This document shows, in pieces, positions 26,544 to 37,568 of a DNA stretch of 64,000 bases. Every line of letters starts with the position of its first letter. Position 1 is the first letter of the stretch. Below the pieces are notes generated by a model. It was not told the origin of the DNA. It saw only the letters and a list, made by a program, of their open reading frames with translations, and did no database searches. A program made the position numbers and the translations under genes. Source of the DNA: Lobosporangium transversale (taxonomy: Eukaryota > Mortierellomycota > Mortierellomycetes > Mortierellales > Mortierellaceae); the NCBI RefSeq assembly GCF_002105155.1, contig NW_019029003.1:372001-436000 (forward strand). The letters run 5' to 3'.

Positions 26544-29500
26544 TTAGCTAACATGCAAGTTCATCACTCCTTCGGCATAACAACTCTCAAATGCTAACGA
26601 GATGTCGTCGTCATCCTTCATGATAATGTAGTCGTTATCCTCATCCTTATAGCGAAGGCGCAGAGGCTGCGAGTCTGGTCGACGGCAGCCACATAGGCGT
26701 ATCTTCTTCTCAACTCGTTCAACCAACTCGTTATATCCGATTTGAATGGGGACCACGATCAGATAGGCATCATCCTGGAAATTGACCTTAATCTTGAGCT
26801 GAGGTACTCCTGCACTCAGATTACTGTTGGATGGCTGCTGTCGCAGAGTACGGCTGGGATCTGGACGGGGTGAGCTATGACGAGAGGGAATGGTTGGGAC
26901 TGCAGGGATGTTAAATGAGCTACCTGGATATGGCGTCGTTGGCGAGTTGGGACCACTCGAGTTAGAGGGTCGTCGGTGGTGAGCTAGAGGCGTGGGAACT
27001 TCGGGGGCATTGTGCCAAGAGGGGTTAGCGGCCGCATGAATATTGGGGCTGCTCTGAGCACGTACACGAAGCTGGCCAGGAATCTGAGGAACAGGAGGAG
27101 GTGCCGATCCTGAGGTACTGTAAGAATAGCCTGTGGAAGCATTTCTAGAGAGCGGTTGTCCAGGGGTATAGTCGTCCGAACCATCGTGGGACATGAACCT
27201 GGACATGGTCTCGGTCATAGGTGAGTGGCCTTCACCGTTGCTTCGTCGTTGCCATGAGCTACTGCTACTGGTCGAACCACGAGAATTTGAAACTGTAGGA
27301 GAAGCAGGATATGAGGATGGTGGGGAATAAGGATACTCTCCTGGTGACATGAGACCCATAGTAGTGCTTGCGCTGCTGGAAGTACGAGGCATAGGTGGAA
27401 GCGACATACCAGGTGAAGGTCGTCCGTTTGCGGCTGCATGAGATGTGTATCCACCGGTACGTGAGTTCCAGGATCCGACGGGTTGAACTGTGCCATCCTC
27501 GGTCTTAGCTCTGGGGCGAGATCCAAGCATAGCTGGCTGAGGTGCAAGACCGAATGGCAACGAGTTACTGCGATATCCACGCTGATCTTCATAGTCCTCT
27601 TCGTCGCCATCCAAATCGTCATCCAGATAATCATCGTCATCCCTATAGAATGAAGATTGTTCAGGAGTCACGTATGGCATACCAACGAAGGCGGTAGTTG
27701 AAACAATATTGGTCTTTTGTGCATTAGCCTCCGTCACCAGCTTATCAAGGACGCTGTGCCATTTCTTAAGCTGATCCTCATTTCGGCAGCGGAGCTCAAA
27801 CTCATCAGCCGCAACATTCCAGACAAGATGAAGAACATAAGCTCCAGAGACGGTAACAGGAAGAATCGACTTAATATTGTTGATGTAGATACGTCCGTTG
27901 AGGTGAAGTGTCGGTTTGGGCTTTGCGCCTTTAGGAAGTGGTTTTGTCTGTTTCTTTTTGCTAACGATTTCCTGACAAAAGAGTATGATCTTTTCAAACA
28001 AATAGACTTCTAACTCTTTGTCTGAAGCGCTACGGGGATTCAAAAGTTTATCATGTAAGAGCAATGTACCAAAGTCAGATACAAGTTCTCCTTCTTTCCA
28101 AGCAACTTTGTGCTGTAAGGCCTGTGCAATCAAGTGATTGTCCTGCTTGCGATTCGTTTCGTTGATACGGTCAGCGACACGCTTGATGGAGGCTTGACCT
28201 TCAACTAGGTCTCTGTAGTGTGGGAACTCCGGATCTGTCAACTTGATGAGCTCATGCATAAAAAGTGGGTATTTGCAGATACGTTGGACAGGCTTGATCA
28301 GTTGCGAGGTGATCCCATAAATAGGCTCCATCAGATGGGCCAATTTCTACAAGAAAGAAATAAAGAAGGAATAGTGAGACATTGAGCATGTAATGCGAAG
28401 TACCATAGAGAAAGAGAGAGCAAGAGAGAAAAGATATGGAATATCATATTGAAAGACAGCCGTATCTAGAGACTGAACTTACCTGAAGCTTGGGTGCTTC
28501 ACTAAGAATCAGCTTGCTCGCCTCATTGAAATTAGCACAAAAGGGTTCATATACAGCAAATGCCTCCTCATGCTGCAAAAATACTTGCCCAAAATTCTGA
28601 TCTTGAGGAGCAAAGGCAGCATGAGTCTCCACAGCGATAAGGAAGCGTCTCTGGAAATCCACTAGAGCATTGAGATTCGCAAAGATGAGATGGATAGTTT
28701 CGGGTGAAATTATAGTGCCGTCCGTTTGGAGAGCGCGCATATAAGTTTGGAGATCCTCAAGATCACGAACATAACTGCGCTCAGTCTCCAAAATCTCTTG
28801 TACAACCTTGGCTCTGTTGTCGGTAGGCTTGGCTTGATCAGAGTTGCGCTTGGTAGTGAGCCTTGCGCGAAGCAATCCCTGATCTTCCATCCTATCAAGG
28901 ACCATACTCACTGCTTTGATCACCTAATCATCCGCCACATGGCCACCCCCCAGAAATGAAAATAATAATGTCAGCAGCTGAACGGGTGGTATCACAAAGT
29001 AATAGGCGGGAGAATGAATGAAAAACAAGGAGGCGGGAGAGGAATGATTCTGCCTCCCATTTTCTCCTAAAGACAAACCACGTACACACCACTAGACAAA
29101 CAACATGTAAAAAATGTAAAATAAAATAAAAACAGTCCATACCTTGACAAATCCATTAGTGTCGTCATGGAAAAGATCCGTGATGGAGAAGAGATCGTTT
29201 TCGCTAAAGTGAAGCTCCTGGCGACAGGCCACAAGAAAGTGGAAGACGGAGGCCTTGCAAGCATTGATGTTGCTGAGATTAGTGGCAGGGTTGATTTTAA
29301 GAGGATCCTTGGGACGCAGACCGTTGAAGATGCAGGCGAGTGGAGAGCCCATTCGGAAAAGGACCCATAGTTGGTGGACAGGGTCATTTGGACTGGAGGT
29401 GGAAGGGGCACCGGCTTGAGTGTTTTGGAGTAAATCAGGATTGAGGTACTCTTCAAAACCAGGAACGCCTGAGAGACGTTCGATTAGGTTGAGGCACGAC

Positions 29501-29580
29501 TGATAGAGTGAGACAACCGAGTTGCCCCTGGTGAGAGGAGGCGGAGGAGGTTGCTCGACGACGGTCGGGGTCAGTGGCAT
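26544..29580 (-). CDS. CDC24: Cdc42 guanine-nucleotide exchange factor Cdc24
   Basis: Three minus-strand exons (29143-29580, 28483-28923, 26544-28346) join in phase to give 893 residues. The N-terminal region has the Cdc24-type calponin-homology domain, with HQLWVLFRMGSPLACIFNGL and the conserved FSENDLFSITDLFHDDTNGF. A DH (RhoGEF) domain follows from about residue 185 (VVQEILETERSYVRDLEDL ... KPVQRICKYPLFMHELIK). A PH domain covers roughly 395-520. A long Ser/Pro-rich linker leads to a C-terminal PB1 domain (about 810-893) with the acidic OPCA-like segment YKDEDNDYIIMKDDDDISL. CH-DH-PH-PB1 is the full Cdc24 layout. Cdc24 activates Cdc42 at growth sites, and its PB1 domain binds the scaffold Bem1. 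Exon 2 begins at a GTG codon after a GATTAG acceptor, so it is not an independent start. Confidence 0.95.
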
Positions 29581-30516
29581 GACTGAAAGGGAAGAGGGTG
29601 TTGTCTAAGCAGAGTAAACTGTAGTGCCGATTTTTTTTTTTTGATGCCAGAAGGAGATGAAGGAAAATGATTGGAAAGGATTGGAAAGGATTGGTCAGCA
29701 ACAGAAAGTCTCGCGTGTCAAGCAAAGGGAGCAAAGCCCTTCTTCTTTGACAATTAAGAAATGTATAGTAATGATATGATAAGACAGGAACGAAAAGTAA
29801 GCAACAGAAAGAGAAAGTGGAGAGGAGAAGCACTGTATCAAAGTGAAGAGAAGTAAACGTGCGTGTGTGGTGTAAGTAAGCAGAAAGTGTAGTTTCTTGT
29901 GGAAGAAAGTGAAAAAAAGAGGTGTCACACCGCATATTAAAATTATATCGCAAGAAAAAAGATTTCGCCTCTTGCACTGGGTTGGACCAATCAGACACAC
30001 ATAAGAGAATACACTAAATAAAAAAAAAAGTACAATATCCATGGCATATAGAGACATGACAAAAGCCAATCTGCCCACATCGCAAACGCACACACCTGCT
30101 CTTTCTCTCTTTCTCTTTTTAATTGAGCCGTCTGATATTGAAGTACAGAAAGGTTTGGGGACAGAGCAGTGCATTGATACACACATATACAATGTGCAAA
30201 CGAGATGTGTCTTTAATTCGACCATTGCCCATCTTTTTCCTCTCCTGAATGTTACAACATTCTTTGTTTGCCAGAAAAAGACTTCAGATGTGCATGTATA
30301 GGATAAATGGTTGGCGGGATATGATGTTTCTGTGTGCTGCAAAACGTGAAGACATATCGCATCACTAATCTCACATTGCATGTTGCTCGAAAAGCGAACG
30401 ATGGACCAGAGGCCAATCCATGTGGGAGTTATTAATAAACCATTGTGCTCTTTTTTATCCCAGCTCCTCTTGCACAGCATGGTGAGAGAAAGAGCAAAAG
30501 CAAGATAGTTTTGACC

Positions 30517-30552
<36 letters not shown>

Positions 30553-33500
30553 GATCCCTAATGGTCCCATCTTAATTTTTTGATTTGTTTTTAGGCGCTT
30601 GGCTCTTGGGCCTTTTGGCTGACAAACCATTGTATACCACAAAAAAAAAAAAAGCAACAAACAATAAAATTGGAAAATAACCGAAGTCAGGTCGGGGTAT
30701 TCTATATCAATATAGACCCATATTTAGCGATGTGTATACAACGCTTGCACGAATGTCTGTGTATGTGGTGCAATAGCGAACCAAAAGGAAGAAAAAGAGA
30801 AAAGGAGGGAAATTGTTATGCGGGTTGAGAGCAGGAAGAAGGGACAGATAGTGTGGTCGAAGGCCAGAGGAACAGGGGTGGTTCCCCGAGCAAGGAAACA
30901 CCCACACTTTGTGTACACACATCAATTCAAAATTTTTTTAAACTATGTTCCTTAGTTCCATGTCGTGTGAAGATGAACAAAGGAGAGTGAGATAGTGAGA
31001 GAGAAAGAAAAAAAGGAAATAAGGGTGTTGTAATATGTTTGTTGGCTTACTCTCTATTATTACAATATTATGGTTTTAATAAATCGGTTGTTTTTAGGGG
31101 GTGGTGATGAGGGAGAGAGTATGAGATGGAGAAGTGTGAGATGGAAGGATGGCAGCAAGACCCCAGAATAATTGTGTGTAAGAGAAAAGGAAGATTGGTG
31201 ACGGACTGACTGCGAAAAGGAGAAGAGGGGCTGAATGAAAGAAAGGAGAGGAATAATGTTCGAGTCGGTGCGGACAGAGAAAGAAAGAGATGAAATGAAG
31301 AGATGATGGAGCGACCGGCGAGATGAAAAAGCACCACAGAACCTGACTTAAACACTCTAACGTCCCACTTTTGTGAAATGAAAGGTTATTTCACCTCAGT
31401 GCAGACTATATTTAAATGTACATTTTTGATATTGTGACAAGATAGGATAGAAAAACAGAAAACAAAACGGACGAATCGCATTCAATCGACCAATCGAATC
31501 GAATCGATGCTCTTTTTGAATCTCGTTCATTTTAGATCTTTTTGGGTCTAATACATAGTCATGGATGTACCATGGGTGTACCATGGATGTATTTATCATG
31601 GATGAATGATTTATTTTTTCTTGTTGTCTTTGTTTCTTTCTTGCTATTATATATAAATGTATATGCTAATTATTTTAATTACTCATTCAAGGAGTCCCGA
31701 CTGAATGGCCGAACGCCAGGTTCGTTTTTTTTTGATTTTAAATTCTGCAAAGCTGCTCTGCTAAGTGCAAGTGTGCAACAACATATTTATATATATACAT
31801 ATATATAAATTAAATATATATATATATATATATATTATACGACATATATATATAATACGATTCAATAGTTACAAATATATATACAAATATATACAGAAAG
31901 TTCCAGCTTTTAGTCTTCCCGGAACAGAGTGCTTATCGGTTTCACGTACGCTTGTCTACTACAGTCTGGCAGGGTGCACTTTTCTCGAAAAAAGAAAAAA
32001 AAAAAGAGCACATGGAAAGAGAGGTACCTCCAATACTGTACATTTAGACTACCCGTGTGTTTTTTAATACTGATGCACCCGTTCAACTTTCAAAACTCCG
32101 AACAATCGCAGGGCCAAAGTGAATAGAAAAATGGGTTCACAGTATATATATATATATACCATATGCCAAGTATCAAATGGGCAAACTCGTTATGGATAGA
32201 ATCCAGAAACTTGTTATTCTTCCTTTAAACTCAGTGCACAGGCTGGAGTAAAGAGTTAAAGGTCTGTCAAAACATAGTAGCTCAGCGTCTTTGCTTGGTC
32301 GATCGTTGCGCAGCTGCTGATCAACAATGAATATGTTTCCTATGAGTAGAACGCGTCGCATTAATAAAGAAAAAAAGAAAAAAAAAAAAGGACAATCACA
32401 AGAATAGTATAGTCTGATCATGTTAAAAATGGTGCCCACGATATTGTTGAAAAGTATGGTGAGCCACATCGGGATGAGGGAGACGAACATAGTCGTTATC
32501 AGAACGGCGAAGCACATTGACGAAAACAATGAATACAACAATGAACAGCACTCTATTTTGATGGCTAGCATGAACAAGTGCTAAAGGCGAAGAATACCAA
32601 GCTTCGGTACATCTTGTCAAGTGACAAGATCATTCAATTGTAGATTTTCAGCGCCATAAGATCGATAGATGTTTCTGGTAGGTTCCCACACCAGTCACGT
32701 GATGACTTGACGATTCACACCTTTATTTGTGGACACTATGAGCTATTCTTACAGCTAGATACCTCCCATGTACCATTGGGGACACGTCAGACTTTTGGAA
32801 GAAGATGAAGCCCTATTACCAAGTCTCATTGTGTTTTGCAAAGGCAATGGCCGTGGAAGTAGCACTCAGGCAGAGACAGGAAAGAATATCCATGCAGCAA
32901 AGGATGAGTATGACGCGAGTAGCCAAACCAATCCCGAAGGGCAGAAAATCATCGTTTTCTCTTTCTGATAAATGTTTCGTTGCCAAATAGGCGCTTTATT
33001 CTTCAACAATAAGCAGTGGAAAGCTGCTTTAAAAAATATACAGTCACTGGAGGTCCTGAAGATGGATTTCTGTTTTTCTGTTATAGCATTTTGAATACAT
33101 CTATTTCTAAAGATCTAAATAAACAATGCTATTTGATCAACAATAATGAAAATAAATATTAACTCTCAGTGAACATCATAGTGTACAATTTGATCTATCT
33201 GCACAGCATAAGAGAGAGACACAGAGTTATTCATGGCCACAGCTGGCTGTGGAAGTGAGCCTTATTGGTGGTCATGGCAAAGACAAGTCTCAAAGGAACT
33301 GGCGCCGCTAGAGTATGGCGGGAGGTTGACTTGGGCGGAATCAAGGGTATTATAGCATCGTTTATCCATGAAATTGCCCACCATTAGTTCTGCTTCGTTC
33401 AAGCAACCACATGTCGTCACATATTTGGTATCTCCTAATTTCCTTTCTCCCCTAGAGAAATGAAGTGAGTGTCTAGCCAGCATACGTATACAAGCACAAA

Positions 33501-33922
33501 AGAGATGAGTTGAAAGGCAAGTGACCAACTTGTACTCCTTGCCTTTCATCTTAAAGATTGCGGTTATCGCCTTTCTTCTGTCAGTCCCGGTTAGAAATGG
33601 GGCAGAAGGAGGAACACGAAGATGGGAGGCTTCAAAGAGATCTAACGGATATCACCGGCTTCTTTCATATTAGGGGAAGGGGTGAGACTGGGGAAGAGTA
33701 TGAGGAGAGCAATGTAAACTGCAGGAGGGATTGAAGCAGAAGGTCATAGATCTTCATATTTTATATTGTTGTTTACGATTTTTTATTCTATTTCATTGGT
33801 TATTAGGGAAGCTATCAAAGAGACATAGTCTCGGTTGATTATTATTGATGTTGGAGCTGTATCACGCAACGAACTAAAAAGATATAAGAGCCGGGTTGGC
33901 AATTATGGGGTATTTTCGTAGC
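29581..33922. other. 4.3-kb intergenic region upstream of CDC24
   Basis: No convincing gene was found. The longest open frame (minus, 29695-30660) is hydrophobic low-complexity translated from pyrimidine-rich DNA. On the minus strand the DNA is pyrimidine-rich in several blocks (about 29640-29920, 30780-30860, 30960-31010, 31080-31340), as in leaders of other genes here, so CDC24 may have a long leader or distal promoter. Further out are AT-rich tracts (31790-31900), a degenerate 12-bp repeat near 31560-31605, and unremarkable DNA to 33,922. Confidence 0.45.
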
Positions 33923-34467
33923 TTAGGCACAAATCTTGCCGGTAGGGCAGCATCCTCTCTTCCCCTTCGCAGAGATCCAACAGCTATAGCCTTTTTTGCA
34001 GCATCCACCACCCTTACAGCAACGCGAATTCAAGGGGCAGCAGCTTTTGCCATCGCAGCCCATCTGGTTGTTCCTGCAGCAGCCTTTCGCGTAGCACCAA
34101 TAACCAGCACCACAGCAGCCCTTTTTGCAGCAATCACCGCCAAGGGGGCAGCACCCCTTCTGCTTTGGACATTGGCCATATCCTCTTCGGCATTCTAAGC
34201 CAAATCCCAGGATTTGAAATAAATACGTCTGTTAGAAAGTTATATAATTAAACGAGATATCCATCCATACATTTTATGAGCAAACCCGCAAAGTATACCT
34301 TGTCTTTTCGAGAGAAGTACAGCCTCGAATTCCGATTTCGCCTCGAAATATGGCTTAATTTCGTTAAAGATTAGTGGAGCGGCAGCGACTTGGTCCTCAG
34401 CTGGAATGAAGTCTGCAGCAGCAACCACAGTGAGGGCAGCGATAGACAGCAAAGCGGAAATTTTCAT
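33923..34467 (-). CDS. Small secreted cysteine-rich protein with Kex2-type processing site
   Basis: Two minus-strand exons (34299-34467 and 33923-34194) join at a 104-nt intron with GTATAC donor and TTAG acceptor, giving 146 residues. Residues 1-18 (MKISALLSIAALTVVAAA) form a clear signal peptide. A Cys-free propeptide follows and ends in KR at residues 54-55, a Kex2 site. The mature part, about 90 residues, holds 22 cysteines, mostly CC pairs, basic and Gly-rich, arranged as two similar halves (PKQKGCCPLGGDCCKKGCC and DGKSCCPLNSRCCKGGGCC). The pattern recalls granulin-like or other disulfide-knot secreted proteins, but I cannot place it in a named family. A role as extracellular effector, antimicrobial or wall-associated peptide is only a guess. 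The intact frame, signal peptide and intron argue for a real gene. Confidence 0.8.
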
Positions 34468-34561
34468 ATTGAGAAGAGCAGAATCAATGTAACAAGAAGA
34501 TGTGAGAGAGATGGTGAATTGTTGTGAACAAAAAAAAGAGGAAAAAAAACAGAGGATTAGC

Positions 34562-34574
34562 TTATTATAAATAG
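34562..34574 (-). promoter_or_regulatory. Possible TATA box of the cysteine-rich secreted gene
   Basis: The minus strand reads CTATTTATAATAA about 95-105 bp upstream of the ATG at 34467. Its position and sequence fit a TATA element, implying a leader of roughly 60-70 nt. Confidence 0.4.
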
Positions 34575-36407
34575 TTTTTCTGTTGGAAGGCCGCTATTAA
34601 GAATCAGCAGCACGGATCATTAGTGGCAAGCAAAGGACACGCCGCAACGGGAATAAAAAAATTTAAGCATGCTCTAAAAATTTTATCATAGGCGAAGAGT
34701 GTAGAGGAGTGGTCGAGTCGACTCAGAGCCTACAACAAGGAGGTCAAATGGACACGCCGTGTGCATGAGAAGTCGATTCAGAGCCCGTACAACCTAAACT
34801 ATAATATATATGTATATGGGATGTGGCTGTGTCCTTGTCGACTTCTATTCTGGAGGGGCCAGATCAGACTTACCGCAGCCTCCAATGGAGCTTGGTCTAC
34901 ATGTGTTGATAAGGTATTAAAGCAATAGGTTAATTGGAAAACATAATACTTCTAGCTGTAGAGCATTTGATTGAGGAGAGACTTGATGTAAACTGCTATA
35001 TGTTAAATGCCTATGAATTGGATCTATGAGCGATTTCTTCGGATAGTATCCACGAAACTGACAGAAAAACTCTCCCTTCTCCCCATATTTACACGCTTGC
35101 AAATGCAATCAAAGAAGGGTAAAAAGGAGGAGGATGAAGAGACATTGGCTGGAGATAATCACGAAGACGCTGACAACACGCCTTCATTGCGATGTTGATG
35201 TGATGGAAAATAAGAAGTCTAAAGTAGCCACTACATAGTCAGGAAGTTTATTCAAAGGCTGTAGAACGCCATATCCACATTGACATTGCTGCAGTCAGGT
35301 TTGTTCTAGCTTTCCGTCAAGTTGAAGTACGTGTACGGAAGTGGCAGTATGGAGTTCTTTGAAAAACAATTGAGTCTGTCGTTAATATTTTACACCCGTG
35401 AGTTTATCGGATATTTTGTAGCGACACTAACAGGGTATAGTTCCTCAATAGTTCGAGCATAGCCCTATTGTCATTAAAGTTCAAGGCACTATTTCTGCCA
35501 TCGAGAACTTTGTTTATCTGAATCGACTTACTAAAATCAGTTGTGGGATGGTTCCCTCAACGCCAATGTAGTAAACCTTTAGTGTCATTCTCAAAAGACG
35601 GGCTGTCCTTTATATTTCAGAAAAGCACACATCTAGGGTAGAAAGCCAAAAACCAACCCATCATTAGCAGATATGAAATTGGCCCACGGCTCAAGAACCG
35701 GGTTATCATGTGACACCACTATTCTCATCTGTAGGAAAGCCCTTGAAGAATGTGAGAGTAGACGTGGATTCAAAAACAAGGTAATCTTGGTGTCCCTGAA
35801 AAGGACGTAGATGCAGCTCAAACGCACCAGAAAAGCTAGCTTCAATTACAAGCCCCGCAAATAAGGTGGCTACAGGTTGATCGGACCAATTTGAAAGGGC
35901 GGATATTGGGGTCAGCCTGAGAAGATAAAGATTCTGGACATAGATCTTTGCCAAACATATGTTTTCGAGGCGAGTGCGCTAGATGCGACCGTGTTTCCTA
36001 TTCAGCATGAATGGATATGACCATGGCATTAGTGCCAATATGACCCATTGCGCGAGTGAGGTATATGATATCTCATTTCTTCTTCAGGTACAAATTCTCG
36101 TTGACTGCTATAATTTTGTATAGCATGAATGCACACCAACACCTTTGGCACACGATACCAGAAACCACCGACGATGGGAATATTCTGAGTGGTAGTGCAC
36201 CGTACCGAATAAAAATTTTACACCACGGTGCAAGATCCACTGATGAAAATCAACTTCAAGTTACTTTGCCTGCGAATATTTTATCTGAAAAACTTAGCGA
36301 TATCTCCTTCAACTATGATGGCGAAAATATACCTTTATTTGTCAAAGCGGGAAAAGAATTCAAGGAAGTCGCAAATGAATTGTCAAAAAATTGTTATATT
36401 TAAGGTT

Positions 36408-36652
36408 GTAACAGGGCTGCTCCCTACGAAAAATGATCTCTGCATCAGCTAAACGTCCTGGAATAGCTAATCGATGGAAGGCATGACAGAGAGCCCTGAT
36501 ATGGGGACCGTAACCCAAGCCTCGAGTATGAGGTATTCAGGCAAGAAAAGATGAGTAGCTATTTCATTTATTTCATCAGCAGTAAAGCGGTAATCCTCAA
36601 TAGAGTTAATACAATCTTTGTGACAGAGGTCGAGCCACATCACTGATATCAA
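36408..36652 (-). pseudogene. Fragment resembling PIF/Harbinger-type DDE transposase, frameshifted
   Basis: On the minus strand one frame (36652 down to about 36525) reads DYRFTADEINEIATHLFLPE, like the N-terminal helix region of fungal Harbinger-type transposases (RFT-x-x-EI ... LGLPE). A second frame (36518 down to 36408) continues the family pattern with GYGPHIRALCHAFHRLAIPG and RLADAEIIFRRE, matching the usual GI-ALC-L-RL-YP-R--D-E--FGR signature. The two frames are offset, and neither continues into a DDE core, so this is a truncated, frameshifted relic. The assignment rests on remembered family patterns, not a search. Confidence 0.55.
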
Positions 36653-37568
36653 CCTCCGTTACCAACGGCACCAAATACGAGTCCTTTCAGAACCGCTTCA
36701 TCACCAGCTCCTCGTGATCCCCTGTGTTTCCCAAATGATGAAATTTTCTGAGGTTCTGGAAGTCTAGGAGATCAAAAGCTGTCTTTATTATTATTGCCAA
36801 GTGAGAGCCTTTTATTAAGATTCTGCCATGACCGCCACACAATGTTTTGGCCTTATGAATAGTGCTTTATCTATGCAAAAGATAAGCATGTGAAAAAAAA
36901 TAATATGGAGGGACAAGCTTACAAAAGAGTATAAATAGGAATGTTGATAGAGTGGCAGAAAGAGACTTGGAGCGATGAGGATTGATGTCAGGAAAAAAAA
37001 AATGATGTGCACGTAAAGAATGCAAGCTTCACTCTGGATCTCAAGGCTTTATTGCTGTTGAAGTAAATAAGTACATAGTCTATTACACCTCCAAGAAATA
37101 CCCTAAATACTAGGGATTAGTACGCTAGACAGATTTGCAGAAACATTCTTGCATCGAGATGACAGAACATAATATTGTCAATACTGTTCGTGGCTGCCTA
37201 ATGCATCAACAACGACCACTTTATCTCTCCTAAAGACGAATATCGAAGATATCCTTGGATGGAATTGGCAAGAACTGGATCAAAGTCTGGTGGGCGCAAG
37301 CGAGCAGCTTCTAAGGCTGGTTCTCACAGTGGCAAAAAACCTGATGTCACGTTTATGATGTACTTTGGGAGAGACTTGTGTTGTACATGTCTCTGCCTCA
37401 ATTGATAACAAAGAAATTGATGCTCTCACTCACCATGGCGTCATGATAAATTATATTGTAGGGTTATAAATATTTATATGTGTGTATATATATATATGTT
37501 GCTTATATTAAAACGAGTAAGGATGGAGGATAAAATATAAAAACACATTATTGCCTAGAGTTCAATTC

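Larger units (their letters stand above)
34468..37568. other. 3.1-kb gene-poor region with a transposase relic
   Basis: Apart from the promoter of the cysteine-rich gene and the transposase fragment annotated separately, I see no supported gene. Short open frames (plus 36056-36403, 115 codons; minus 35706-35954, 82 codons) have no recognised domain and could be decayed genes. A pair of diverged direct repeats sits at 34717-34736 and 34772-34793. Confidence 0.4.

Noticed and set aside
29695-30660. 321-codon minus-strand frame upstream of CDC24
   Set aside because: It is hydrophobic and Leu/Phe/Ser-rich because the strand is pyrimidine-rich. It includes a homopolymer-coded Lys run and has no domain, so it is probably leader or promoter DNA.
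33896-34198. Plus-strand 100-codon Ala-rich frame
   Set aside because: It is the antisense shadow of the cysteine-rich gene (TGC codons read backwards as GCA).
36056-36403. 115-codon plus-strand frame with mixed composition
   Set aside because: Composition is protein-like, but there is no domain, no clear neighbours in frame, and it abuts a transposase relic. I could not support it as a gene.
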